From contig QLIY01000048.1 in NCBI GenBank assembly GCA_003260075.1, forward strand, positions 124,001-188,000: DNA of 64,000 bases, written 5' to 3'. The notes below the pieces were generated by a model. It was not told the origin of the DNA, did no database searches, and saw only the letters and a program-made list of their open reading frames with translations. This document shows positions 50,287-63,410 of the stretch, one piece after another (position 1 is the first letter of the stretch; every line of letters starts with the position of its first letter). This stretch comes from Phallusia mammillata. Its lineage: Eukaryota > Chordata > Ascidiacea > Phlebobranchia > Ascidiidae. A program made the position numbers and the translations under genes.

Positions 50287-53200
50287 TTAGCAAGACAAAA
50301 CTCCTGTGTTAAATATCCATCTTGTTCATTGTCACTTAATCAATATTACTGATGGGCCATCTCGCAAATTGCTGAGGTTCAGGTATTGAGAAGCGCACCG
50401 AGTAATTGAGAGGATTAGTTCAAGCTCAGCCATTTCTCTCGCTTGCGGAGTTTCGTGTTGTTATGGTGACAATAAACCACGTAACCACCGCGTGCTAGTT
50501 GGACCGTAACAATCACGTGATTTGCACCGAGACGTTGGGGAATGTGTATTTTGTGATGATCTTTGTGACGTGTGCAAACTCAGCAATTTTTACAAAGGTT
50601 GTCACGAAAGTTTAAATTTAGTACGAGTGCTGTTTGTAAACATGGCATTTGCTTCAACTTTTTTTTTGTCTAAGAACTGATTGTTGTTTTAAACTTGGTA
50701 AAGTTCTATCTCTGTGGTAAAACGCAGGGGCTCAGCTTCTCTCCTAAAATTGGCGAAATATTTTTTTGTAATGCTGTACCCGGTTCAAATTTACATCTGG
50801 GGTCATTTTTTGCGCTTAAAGTGTTAAATGGATCAACTTTGCCACTTTCGAAATCTGATCGGCCATTTTGCGTTGTTTCACCTTAAAACCGACTGAGAAT
50901 TTCGGCGAAAAGTTACTTTGAGCCCCGATGCCATGCAAAACCCAAACGAGGCGAAAACCGCTTGACGTGCTGGTGATGAGAAAGCGCACATTTGGGCCCC
51001 CGAGGCTTTATGTACGCATTTCAACGACTTGAAGTGCTACGGGAGTGTTTTAACGCAGCAGCTTTGAAGCAATTGAACAAAGTCCTTCCATCCCTTTTTC
51101 TTAAATATATGACGTCGATTATGCGGGCTGTCGTCAATGGAACGATAGTGTTTACAGCGTTTTGAATAAAAAACAAACAAACGAAACGAATAAAACGAAA
51201 AGTTAAAGTTACAAATATGCTTGTAAGTTATACCTTGACTACACCTTAGTTAGGTATTGGTGGAATGTAAAACGCCCCCAAAACATCATTTCTTTATTTC
51301 ATTACTTCGCAGTTTATCCTTTAGCAAAAAGTGTTGGTGTCTTTAAGAATACAAACACCACACACATGCAACAAGCCAACCAAAGGACTGAATTCGAAAA
51401 AACATGTACATTAAAAACATAGTAATCGCTCAGCAGAAACGCACAACCGATAAAACCATCCTAACCCGCGCATGGCATTATGTTCAAAAACCTTAAAGGC
51501 AGCACCTGTCCATACACTATACTTTTGGCGTCGCTAGGGGCTTAACTGTTGTCAGATCGTGATGTGGGAGGGCAAGAAGGTTGTACTGAACGTGACAGGG
51601 AGACGGCTTGACACCAGATATTAGGGTTTGGGGGGAATTGAGAAACGCTTTCGGAGTTTTATGAAAACATTAAAGCGTGAAAGCATATCGATTTACCTCG
51701 TGTGTGCTGAGATGGATATGAACAGATAATGAATACGATTCCCCGGGGTGGGTTATATTTCTTCCAACCGTATTTAAAGAGTCAAAAAATAACGTTTTGC
51801 AGATCTAATTTGGTGAGTTTTTTTTTTAAGTAAAGTCAGAAAAAAATGTTATTTTTTGACCCGTATAAGATGCATAACGTGTAAAATATTAAAATTTGTT
51901 TGAATTAAATGTTTTTGAAATGTTGTAGTTTTCGTGGCAATTTATACATACATTCATAAAGTGACTTGTCACCCACACCATAGGTTGTGAAGGTGGTCAG
52001 CTGTTGCCTACACAAAACAAGCCGTGGGAGTTAAATATATCTTTTGGTTAGTGTATGTTGGGATAAAATGCCTTCAATGCGGTCAGATATTTTTGGAAAT
52101 GCCAACAAACTAAATCACACCTTTGCGTAGAAGTCACCAATACGATAGACTACTATATTCCCCTAATCTTCGGAAATTTCCGAGCATACGAAGCTAAAAA
52201 TCATGTTTAATAACTTTCCATATAAATAGACGCAGACATCAAAATGTGTTTTATGATCAAAACCATAAAGCAAGTTTTAAAACAAGAAATAATTTATTTC
52301 AAAGTTGTTTGTAACACTTAACAGTACAGTTCCTTTAAAACAACAAGGCAATTTGCAATAAGCTTTTATGTATTAAACACTTTCACATGGCTGATTGAAT
52401 AATCAATTTTGGTGCTGTTTTTTGCCACAGACACGACATGCAGAATTAATCTTCCATAGCGAAATCTTAGCGAGCACCCAATATATCACACGTGCAACTG
52501 GACACCATCACTTTATGTGCCGATAATTAATTCATCACCTACTTTCCCTATACTGGAGATGGGCAGTCACTGAGTTAACAAAAATCTAAGTAACCTGGTT
52601 GATGTTTTTTTTTTATCATGATATACAAGTACGCAAAGTTGTGCGCTAAAATGAGTCCTTTATCCAACTTTAAGCATCAAATAAAATAAAGAGTTAGCAG
52701 AAAGAATACAGGTAAAAATCTATTAGCAACTGAAACCGTATAGTTTCTTAAAAAGGCGTGTTGATTTGTTTTAGGCGCCACAAATTCAAATCCTAAGAAC
52801 AGGCGTGTTTCCATTTCAGCCAAAGTTCTTCAGTGCGTTCCCAACAACCAAAAATCGCGTACCTTATACTGTAGTGTTACTTGTAAACACATGTACTCTG
52901 GCGTTAGGGTTTAATGATTGATAGGCTTGTGTGGCGCAGCATACGAAACATGTTCGCTGTTTCCGAACCATGTAAACGCGGTTTTTACATTCCGCAAGGC
53001 TATAGGGGCAACGGTGGTCCCAACCTAAACTGCTCAGCCTTTTTACCTTTTTTTATTTATGTGAAGACCATCGTTTGACTAAATGAAAACATTTATGGAA
53101 AGAATATTAGTTGCGTTATACAGTGTGTGAACGTTGATAAACAACTACAGAACATTTGTCAATTTCCCACAATTGTTGATAAATTGTCTGTGGGATCGTG

Positions 53201-56200
53201 GAAGTTGTTGTATCATTTATCATTAAAATCTACTCAGAAGACATAGTAACAATCCTTTTATCCATTTTGTGCTCAACTTATGCAAGGCCACCCAAGAGCA
53301 CCATGAATTTGGTCCGCTAACCTTGTAAAGCAAATTGTAGGCCTTAAAAGGAAAACCAAGTGTCAGTACAACGTTGTCTGAGATCAAGGGTTTTCTGATG
53401 TGCATTGAGCTGTTGTTTTTCATAAGTCATGCCAAACACTTTGATTCGAAAATAGTGATTCGAAAATAAGTTCCTATAGGCAACGCAGACCAGTTTTAAT
53501 TTTAAAGCCTTGGAAGGCTTTTCGTGACGGTCGTTGACCATATTACAAGACTGCCACAGTTGTCAAAACAGCTGAAAACAGCTACTCTAGTAATTTGAAG
53601 TGCGGTGAAAGTCTTCGTTATGTTAAGTTTTCCGTAAATGCCTTAAGTTTTCCGTAAAAGGCCACTTTTTAGCCTCTCTGCGTACTGTTTCTTCGGTTAT
53701 TCGTCAACGACATTTGGTGCGTCATATAGCAAACACTCACAGCCTCAGAAGTTATTTATAAAAATCCCCCTGGTGTTTGATCGCACCTTTCCACCAAGAA
53801 GGCCGTTACGTCTGAGTGACTTTGTTTGACTTTGCTGTAGCCGCCCCTGTGCCTCTTGTTGCGTAATAATGCCCCAAGCCTCGTGGTTTATATCGTCACT
53901 AAACTGGCTTTGTTTTAAGCGCTTTTCTCTTAGTTGGAACAAACAGTCGTTGTTTTAAACCCCGAATTTCTTTTGGGAATCATAAATTACACATTTTAAC
54001 AATGGCAAGGTTAAGCAAGAAACATTAACGTTTTGACAATGGTATATGAGTAATCACGTAAGGGTAAAAAAGTCTTCCATTAGCCCGTGATGAAAAAGCC
54101 CTGTAGTCTTGAAGCATATGTAAAAGTGTAGGCCTGGTCATCAACAAAGACACACACGCTACCAAAAAGCAACGACGATTTAACTGAGCTTAAAATAAGC
54201 AACTTTTCGGTAATCAACAAACGTGACAGACGTTACGCCACATCCAAGCCATCTCACAGTACAAGTAACACACGCCTAAACTTCGTGAACAACCAAAACC
54301 GGAAGTCTAATTGACGCGCTCTGTTCAAACGTGACGTATCTAGCAATTTCAAGGTTGCAATCAAAACGCGCCCAGACAACGATGACGTCATTGGTATGGC
54401 GTCACAGGCTGGACATGCGAAAATAGAAAAGTTGTTTTTGTGAAACTTGTCAATCAAGTGTGTATTGATCATTGACTGTTTAAGGGAAGAAATAACATGG
54501 CCAATAAACGCTGTAATAGACTAGTTAAAAATGCCTGTTGTTTAATTTTGACTGTTCTACAACACTGCTTGGCGTTTAGTTTAGTGGACCATCAATTTTA
54601 AACATATAAGTACGATGGAGTAAATGGAATCGCAATTGTAGTGAGGGTTTGTAAAGACTTGCTACTGTATTTGCTTATCTTACCTCTAACATTCATTTGT
54701 TGTTTCTTTACCCAATCAACAACAAAATGTTTTCATAGCAAAGTAGCAAAATGTATACATCGGAAATATGATATTTTCAATGGATAAGAAAGATTCAAAT
54801 TAAATCTTGTGAAATTAAAATGTCCTGACCTCAAATCCTCATTAGCGTATTAAGCTGCAAATCTACAAGGCTAACGTTGGTAATTATTGCTAGGAGAAAC
54901 GATTTATCCCCAAGACACAAATGTTCCAGAAATATAATTGGATCTTTCCAATAAGCAGCTTCCTACAATCACCTTAACTGTTTCGCTCATCGCAATTTTC
55001 TGCTGTTAAATTCTCATTAGTTTTAACACATCGTGAACAAAAAATCGCTCATATCATGATTTATATCTGCTCTGTGGTTTGTCGGCCACACCCCGCTGTC
55101 ACGGAACAAGGATAGTTGGGATGACGTCGTTCATTGAAATTAAACTAAAGTAGTTGAACTTTCATGGTTTCTAGAATTTTGTCAGGCAAAGGTTAAGTTT
55201 TGTTTTTGTCGTTTTTTTCCTGGAATGTGTATTTTTCTGAAGAAGTTTTTAGATCCTGTTAGATGTATCCAGTTGTACAGTAGCTTTACACTTTCAATGC
55301 AAACAAGACATTGTCCAATGTTTGACCTTGAAATAATACCTAAACTGACCTTGAAACCAAATCGCTTAAATTGGATCAAATCCCTGAAGGATGGTTTACC
55401 GCTTTTGGTAAGCAAATTTACATGTAAACAGATAAACTACCTCGACTGGTCTCAACTATACTTAGAAACTAAAGTGTAAGTTCAGCATCGTAATAATGCA
55501 AAAACCCCAACCATGATTTCGTGCGGGTAAAAAAGCATCGAATTACAGTTATCGCTTGCAAAAGCGGTTTTACGTTCCCAGGCATTGCAGCACGACGCAA
55601 AATTTCCCCTAAAATGGATTGGACGTTCTGATCATGGAATTTCTAAACGAAAAAATAGTCCAAAACTTTGCGGGAATTTTTGCGTCGTTTGGTGTGTGAA
55701 ATTCCGTAATACGGTGGGCGTTTTGTAGGTGCTTTTGATTGGTTGTTGCAAACACCTTTGCAGCAAACTTAACGTGGAATATCGCAATTTCTGAATGAAG
55801 TTTAAAGACATTTTGCGCTGGTTTAACTCATAAATTCGGAACAAACCCACACATTCGCAAAGTCAAGTAGATGCAAAACCCACATACGAAATTAAACGAC
55901 CTTCGAGAAGAAAAAAATGACCTTCAAGCGTTCATCAGAGAATATTTTGCGTACATGACAATCCCGCTTCGGTGAATGGTGGGAGCACACCTATTGGTCA
56001 TCGCAGTAATCACTAGAACAACAGCCGCTGGCATGAACCAAGCTTAGTAAGGTTTGCTCGATGTTGACGCTAAAGGTTTCTCCTGCCCTTCACTGTCCGC
56101 GGTTAGAGATGGGCCGATACGTCGGACCGGGTTAAAATGATGACTAACATCACTTTTTGCGAGCTTTCCCTTCTATGCGAGGTGTTTGCGCCCGTCTTTG

Positions 56201-58286
56201 CGGCTGGATTTGACATTTGAAAATGACAAAACTGTTGGATTTAGATTTAAAATGACGCATTGGACTGAGTCAAAACGCATAACGTATTTGTTTTTTTCGT
56301 GATACGTGCAACCAGAACTATTTGTTCCAGGTAACAACAGGAAACATATTTTACTTTCCATTCCGACTTCTTAAACAAGTAGTGTGACGCGGCTTTAAGT
56401 TTGCGGATGTACTTTTGACGATTTCAGTTTGCGTCATGCAAAGTTATCAGCAGCTCACGTCATGCAAGATTATCATAAACATAATATATTCCATCGGTCA
56501 GCAAGCAAATTTGAATTGATTTCCGTGCGTTTAACATTTTGTCACAAACCAGATGAAACATTAAGTTAGTTATAATTTACGTCACCTGGGTAAAGATTAT
56601 GACGTCAGCGACCTTTGTGACGTCTACGACCGCCGGAAAATTGCTTAGCCCTTGCAAAAATATTACGCAAGCGTATATTTGCATATCGCGAGTCAGAAAA
56701 CGTATTGACAGCTTTACGACGACTTGACATCGCGGAAGCCCAGGGCGATAGTTCATGACGTTGATAAAACATGAAGCGGTGTGAAAGAGGTCAAATATAG
56801 AAGATGCAGTCCCCTTCAATGTTTAGAATCGAAAAACGTGTTGTTATTCTGACAAGGTCGTGAAAGTATAAGTGAGTTTATGTTGAGGGTGTCATTTCAA
56901 AAATTACTTTTCGAACCAGTTTTATAAACAACGTATCAATTTCTAATTGAATTGCTGCGGTTTTTGGCACGTGCCCAAAGAGAAAATTGATTGAAACATA
57001 AATACCTTTTAGGTACAAAAGGACATTCGTTTTTTAAGAATAAGAGCATAACTGGTTTTGCGCCAAAAGGTTGATGTTAAATAGTAACATCAAATTCATA
57101 ATTGTCCCGCTGCCAAGAACGTTGATGTTTTTGTTACATCGGATTAAGCTTCGTGATAACGACAACAGTTAACGAAACTTCGGTCAAAATTACTTGGTGT
57201 GATACGATCAAGTATTTCACTGAAAACGAAGCAGAAACGCTTTGAACTGCACTTGGCTCGAACCACGCCCCCCATGAGATTTAATACTCTCCAGAGGCAG
57301 AACCTTTTGCTGGTAGCGGCCCACGAATGCTAAGATTCACCACACAGCACACGGGGGACCGTGGCCCTCCGAGCGCACGCACAATAGATTTCGAACATTT
57401 TGTGAGCTTCTCCCCACCTTGACAAGCTTGCAATCTTGTCGTATCATCTACAGTGATCGCAATCGCACCTATTTTATCGCCCTGTGTGCTCCATTAGTCA
57501 AAGTTAGATTCTCCTTCGCTGGATAAACCACCGCCCAAGCAGCGAGACATGAATTCTACAGAGTGTCTTAAGAGTTATCTGCCAGAAACCCGTAATTTGC
57601 GCACTTATGTGGTTAGGTTTACTGACGTTACAGCCATTGGCTTGTCAGTCCGTTGGAGCTAAACCTTTCTTTGCTGGCTTGTTTATTGTTGCTCAGCGGA
57701 GACGCATGAAAATGGCGGAGAGCGTTTTTGCCGCAAAACTCTTGTTGACATTGTGTTCGGTTTAAGTGGTTCGTGTAAGTTGAAGGGTCATGGGTTCAAA
57801 GCTCACTCACTCCGAGACCACAAAACATTTACTATGCGAAATTATGTCTTGCATAATATTACCTCTAATTCGAAAAAAAGAAAATATATAGCAGCGCTTA
57901 ATGCAGTCTTGTCTGCTTAATGCAGCATCCTTTTCCCCATTCATAACAATTTTACAACGTTGGCAACTTTAGGCGCCTATTGTTATTTTCCCTTCCTTAA
58001 CTGCCTTCCCCCCAACAGATATCCGTAGCTATAGCAACCCTCCCCCAATAGGTAGATGACTCACTTGCTTGCTTCCTATGGTGTCTTCCTTCAGATACGA
58101 AAGGTTTTGACGTAAATTGTACGCTGTGCTCTTGATGAACATTATGTTGTAAAAGTCCTGTGTAGACATAAGAAACAAAAACGTCTATTTAGTAACTGCG
58201 AAAAAAAAACTTTTTCAATTTAAGTTTTTGAGTACAATCACTTTGGGCGCAATGCAAATCGATGAGATTTTTGTTATTGCATATCC
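50287..58286. other. long non-coding stretch
   Basis: About 8 kb between two hAT elements. No exon is supported; the frame at 53745-53942 (-) has protein-like composition but no good acceptor. 57790-57815 (gggtcatgggttcaaagctc) resembles a decayed tRNA T arm. It may be the long intron of the PH-domain gene. Confidence 0.4.
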
Positions 58287-58294
58287 TTCTAAGC

Positions 58295-58717
58295 CAGCGG
58301 TTCTCAACCAGTGGGCCATGGAAGCATTTTGATTGGGCCACAGACCAAAAAAATTGAAAAGGAATGTAGATGAATTTAAATTAATCAATTTTCGGTATAA
58401 AGTTACTTTGAGTTTCTGCAACCCTGTATGTTTATGTGGTAATAAACTACTTTGTGATTACAATAAAGCCAGCAGCATATCCATTGTTCAATTACTCAGT
58501 CATAACTGAACGTGCTCGAATAAAGTAGGGAAAGTGCTGTTTTATGATTTTTTAATTAAGTTATTTTGAACTTATAATCTGTTTGAAATATGTTCTGCAG
58601 TTTTTTATGCTGAACCTATTTTGTAGTTGTTTTCCTTCATTCATAAAAATTTACTGGGCCACAGAATTTTCGTGCAATGAAAGTAGGCCACGAAGGAAAA
58701 AAGGTTGAGAACCACTG
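58295..58717. mobile_element. hAT-type MITE, 423 bp
   Basis: Ends CAGCGGTTCTCAACC and GGTTGAGAACCACTG are inverted repeats with one mismatch, flanked by a perfect 8-bp duplication ttctaagc (58287-58294 and 58718-58725). Both ends continue inward into gggcca/ggccac words. Non-coding; related partial ends lie at 15744 and 32333. Confidence 0.9.
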
Positions 58718-58744
58718 TTCTAAGCTGAATCAAATTAAATCTGT

Positions 58745-58985
58745 CAAAGTAAAGTTTGTAGATTAAACACAACCTTTACAATTTGTGCTCATTTTTTGAT
58801 TTCCGCGAACTGTTGGTGCCAATACAATTCATGCCAACTCATATTTGTTGCCGGTGCCGAAGGGGGGGGGGCAAGTTTGTAGATTAAACACAACCTTTAC
58901 AATTTGTGCTCATTTTTTGTTTTCCGCGAACTGCTGGTGCCAATACAATTCATGCCAACTCATATTTGTTGCCGGTGCCGAAACA
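58745..58985. repeat. duplicated block across G10
   Basis: 58750-58861 recurs at 58872-58981 around G10 at 58862-58871, with two or three substitutions. Non-coding. Confidence 0.65.
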
Positions 58986-59884
58986 CCAACCTTAACATAA
59001 TGTTGAAACGGAAAAAATCAATATAATAAGCCTGTCGTTAACGATGTCAAACGAGTAACAAATTGGCCGGGGAAAATCGGTAGTAACGTTACACAAACAA
59101 GCACAGAAGCGACATGACCTTAACTTTTCTATGTCTTGCAGCTCCAGGCGAGGGAGAAATGATTAATGAACTGCAGAGTGATTTGTTTTGAACATTTGTT
59201 CAAAAAAAAAATTGGCAAATCGAGACTTGAGAAAATTTGTTTAAGAGTTTGTTGTGTATTTTTGGCGAAGTTGATCAGGAATGATCATATTGTACTTAGT
59301 AGCTGGTTATACATGTACAAACGAACCGTTAAGTGTTGCAAACAATATTTCACAACACCTATACAAAATGATCCCGTTGTTATGTCACACTCGGAACGGT
59401 GCGCTGTTGGAACATTCCATGCTGCGGATATTCATTGTTCAGCGCATCCGCTTCCCAATGCATTGAAACAAGTGTGGTTTGCGCAATCTATACTAGCATA
59501 CAATGCTTATCAACACATGGGAACCGTAACTGAATAAAAAATACGCAACACTGTTTCACGTGAAACTCCAGTTGTTCCATTTTACAAAACAGACAAAATA
59601 GGTACCTCGGCCGTTGGTGCATTTATTTTATCGCATTGATAACACGTGGACCATAAGTCGCAGGAACATTTTTCGCCACACCGCAACCCATAACGGTTTT
59701 ATTTGACGACATGCGAAAAATTCTGCGGATCAATGTGAATATTGTCTGTTGATAAAAATGCTTTTTAATCAGAAGAAAACCAACGGGGTGCCACTTTACA
59801 TCTTTCCTCCTCGCCACAAACGACATGTCAATCATACAACGTGTCAACACGACCGTACGTTTTTTTGCCCAGAAATACACCTAA

Positions 59885-62776
59885 ATGATCGGAAAAGCGT
59901 CGTTACGACCGTTCCCGCTGGTTGACAGGCGACACATTTTCGTTGAAACGCCAAAGGAAGCTGTCAATATTCACCAGTCAACATTTTCTTATCGTTTACA
60001 GAACCGACAGGACATCATGCGCTACAAGCATCTTAACAGCAGCATGCAAGTCGCCGAGAATACGATACAGCGGCTACGGGCTTCCACGCCAAGCAGAAAC
60101 GGTTCGATGACCGGCATGAACAACTACGTGAAAGAACCGATTCAAATTAAGACTCCGACAAGGGGCTGTAGAACGGTTGACCTACCGAACCTCCCAGGAG
60201 TTGGTAAGACACGTTTTAAGCACGTTTTCAAGTTGCACTATTATTTAACGACTAAGAACATATTTTTCACTCCAAAATACGACACCTTTCGTTTTTTTCA
60301 AATAGATTACATAACAAAAAGTCAAATTGTCAATAATCAGTTGTTAGTTATATGTATATTTAAAATAATTTCTATATAAGAGGTTTTGCACGTTTTGGAA
60401 CAATTTAATCCATGTGTTCACCCGTACAGCAAATCACGGTAATTCACCTGATGATAACATGAAACTAACTGCGTATGGCCTGGGTGCACTTAACGTTACT
60501 ACGCGTGCTGTTTGTTCACTTCCGGGAGCCTATAGTTTAACACGAGGAAAGGCGACCTTTAACGATTAATACAACAAGTGAAGCCAAAAGGACATAACAT
60601 TTAGTTGTATGTAGATCGGCTATGAAATACCAGCGAACGATTTCAAAATGTATCACTTTTTTCTTCACATTTATTTTATCTTTACCATTTGTTTAAATGG
60701 TTGTTGTACTATTGAAGCCATATTTTTGACAAATTCACGAAAAATGTCAAGGAGTTATATCATTTTCTGTTTTGTGCGTTTTAGACATAGTTTAATTAAA
60801 GTATCCGAACAGTAATTATGTACACAATTAACTTTACCAAATTAGTAAACTTTTATACTGAAGAACCAGTCTAACCAAATTGACATAGTCGTTCAACGTC
60901 TCGTGTTTCCTGGTTTAGGCCTTAACAGTGACTAAATTGCTTATTTCGTAGAACTGATCATAATTTTGTACGCAGGCATCGGTATCACCGTCATTCCGCT
61001 GCATGATGGACGGGTAGTGGTGAACAGGGTGGTGGCCGGCGGTCCTGCGATGCGATTGGGTGTTATCGGACCACGTGATCAAATAGTAGCAGCCAATGGG
61101 CTTGTAGTGACGAGCGTGGAAATGCTATCCGAAATTGTCCGAAATTCTCCTGACAGTGTCAAGCTGATCGTTAAGCCAAGGATAAATAAACCGTAAGTTT
61201 TTATCAATACTATTTGATCAGTAATCACAAATAACTACACAAAAGTGGTTCTCAAAGCATTTTATCCTTTGAACCCATTGTGAGGCATCACTTGTAAACA
61301 AAATGACAGTTTTTATCTTACTGCATTTTTTTATGGCTTGAAACAAAATTAGAACAGTTTGTTCTAATTAGAACAAAATTGTTTCAATCCACTTGATTCG
61401 TTCAAATAAACAACACGAAAAATGCACCCCAGTGACAAACTTCAAACGTGAAAAATGATCAGCGGCAATGATTGAAGCGTTGGAATAAAATACAATCACT
61501 ATGTTGGCAACTTTATTTGTAATGATAATGACTAAGCAAACACCCCTTTTAAAGGAGCCAATAATCACAACGTATTTCTTAACATTGCCAATACTTTTGG
61601 CATGATGAAACAACTAATTGCCAATAGTTACTAAAGAATGGTGAAAGAAGCCATAGAATCCATAAAAAACTTTTTCCCGTAAAAAACTAAGAGGAAGCGG
61701 TATTCAACATTCAATTACCGAAAAAATCCACAAAAATTCGAAACAATCCTTCGAAATAATACCACGCATACCATAAAAAACAACCCACGTTTTTGTGAAT
61801 CAGGCAATGTATGTGAGGATTCAAAATAGTACAAGTGCAAAAACTTGTTTATTATCTCGCCTACCCCTTTGGGCGCCGTTTGCGCGACAGTGATTCACTT
61901 TTGATGCGTCGCTTTGCGTGCATTTTTCAAGACTTTGCGTCAGTATTAAGTGAATTGAAAGATGTGGTTGCGTAGGATCGTGATGATTCACGCATCAATG
62001 TTCCAATTATTGATGGTAAAATTTGATTTCAGAAAGAAATATTGATTAGTTTGTCACGTTAAAATGTAGGTGATTTTTGTGTGGTTCAGCCTATCTACAT
62101 GTGCAATAAAAAAATCATTAGTTAAAGCATGATTTAACTGAGGATTTGGCGATTTTAATTTTCATAAATCGCCATGGGCAAATTGAACACAAAATGCGGT
62201 TGTGTAATATAATAGTTGATGAAATTAAGTGGAGATTAACGAAGCAAAGGCGCTGGTTTCCCTGGTTGTTATTGACTACACATATCCTGTTTTTCAGTAG
62301 TGTTTAACCTAGGCACGTTTCGCGAGTGAACATATTTACGGTAAAATCGCATTGCACAACTTTTTTGTTCCTGTCTTGCTATGGTCTGTACAGTAGGTCG
62401 TTTTTTCTAAGAAAAGAGCGGATGTAGCTCATGTTAAAGCTACAACATCAAAACATCTTTCCTTACAAAACTAATCCCTTTTATAACGGGGCATAGTGGC
62501 AGCAGTGCGAAGAATTCATTCTACTCTGATAGTGGGTATTCTAATCGGAGCCCGTCAGTCAATAGAAATAAACAGGATGGATGGAGGCCCGGTTATTCAT
62601 CCACCCCCCCAATAATGGCCAGCATCCGTTCGTTTTGTGATAATGCATCGGCGCGCGTTATCTGTCGAGCTGCACTGGAAATTAATCTCCAGTATCAATT
62701 CACGGATGAAAAGCGCTTTTCGCGCCCGTTTTCGCATATGCTTTTCATATCGCTAGTGAAACGGATAACGTTTTGA
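59885..62776 (+). CDS. PDZ-domain protein, three exons (partial gene)
   Basis: Exon A ends at 60203 (donor TTG|gtaaga); exon B is 60976-61192; exon C begins at 62497 and is open to 62776. Phases agree: one leftover base completes Gly into exon B, and two leftover bases complete Pro into exon C. Exon B is a PDZ core: carboxylate-binding loop GVGIGITVI, then VVNRVVAGGPAMRLGVI, then DQIVAANGLVVTS, then SVKLIVKPR. Exon A is basic and Ser/Thr-rich (ASTPSRNGSMTGMNNYV). Exon C gives SSAKNSFYSDSGYSNRSPSV and continues; its donor is unknown, with a candidate near 62658. In exon A the ATG at 59885 follows an in-frame TAA, so it is either the start or the true exon begins later, for example at 59929. 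Likely a membrane-proximal scaffold; family not fixed. Confidence 0.7.
60976..61192 (+). CDS. PDZ-domain exon
   Basis: The most certain part of the gene: 217 bases between acceptor tgtacgcag and donor CC|gtaagt, encoding nearly a whole PDZ fold of about 73 residues. GIGI takes the place of the usual GLGF loop. GGPAMRLGVIGPRDQIVAANG matches the conserved core, with Gly-Pro-Ala before helix A and Asp-Gln-Ile leading to Asn-Gly. The position equivalent to the first residue of helix B is Ser/Val rather than His, so a class II-like or unusual ligand preference is possible. Confidence 0.85.
61193..62496. other. intron between the PDZ exon and the next exon
   Basis: 1.3 kb of AT-rich sequence with no further exon seen. 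The - strand frame at 61368-61613 has no splice context. Confidence 0.45.
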
Positions 62777-63070
62777 CTGGCGGGGTTCATTAGAGGCAAA
62801 GCTAATGAACTATCCGATTTCGTGGAACAATAAATACGGATGCACATGCATCATTTATCTAAGGTACTACGGAACGCATATACCAGTGCCCCCGCATTCT
62901 AGTTTCACCAACTTTACATCGACTAAATCTTTGAATTTAGCAGCGCACTCTTATTAAATTGCATGCAACAACATCTAAACACGAAAACACTACGTTAGTT
63001 TGATATTATGTTAAGGCAGCCTCTGTAATTATCCATCCGTTGCAACGTTCAATTTTGGTCATCTATAAAT
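62777..63070. other. non-coding stretch
   Basis: Follows the open frame of exon C. No further exon recognised. Confidence 0.35.
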
Positions 63071-63210
63071 GTTTCTTTTATAAACCAGGGCCCACCTAAA
63101 ATGTTTTTAGTAAACTGTTTCTTTTATAAACCAGGGCCCACCTAAAATGTTTTTAGTGAACTGTTTCTTTTATATACCAGGGTCCACCTAATGTTTTTAG
63201 TGAACTGATT
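63071..63210. repeat. 46-bp tandem repeat, three copies
   Basis: gtttcttttataaaccaggg followed by a ccacctaaaatgtttttag phrase repeats at 63071, 63117 and 63163. The first two copies are nearly identical; the third has a few changes and a small deletion. Confidence 0.85.
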
Positions 63211-63351
63211 CTTACCCAAAATGCTCCAAATTTCAGTAAGTATTTGTAAACTTCATCGCACACTTTAGAACATGGTTTGGAATTGCCTGTTGCGGACTAA
63301 ATACGTTTTAATATGCAATGATGTCCATTCCAAGAACGTTGCCCAGCGAAC

Positions 63352-63377
63352 CACACACACACACACACACACACACT
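63352..63377. repeat. CA/AC microsatellite
   Basis: About 13 CA dinucleotide units, with a shorter cacacacaca tract about 20 bp further on near 63396. Confidence 0.9.
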
Positions 63378-63410
63378 AATGTGAATACACAGGAACCACA
63401 CACACACACA

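Noticed and set aside
53745..53942. - strand frame with Gln-rich, protein-like composition
   Set aside because: No convincing acceptor or neighbouring exon; could be chance in a less AT-rich patch.
57780..57830. T-arm-like gggttcaaagctc
   Set aside because: No paired stem or upstream A box; at best a decayed SINE fragment.
59166..59537. 123-codon + strand frame
   Set aside because: No splice context on either side and overlapped by another frame; composition looks random.
63352..63410. CRISPR-like spacing of CA repeats
   Set aside because: Simple microsatellite without spacers.
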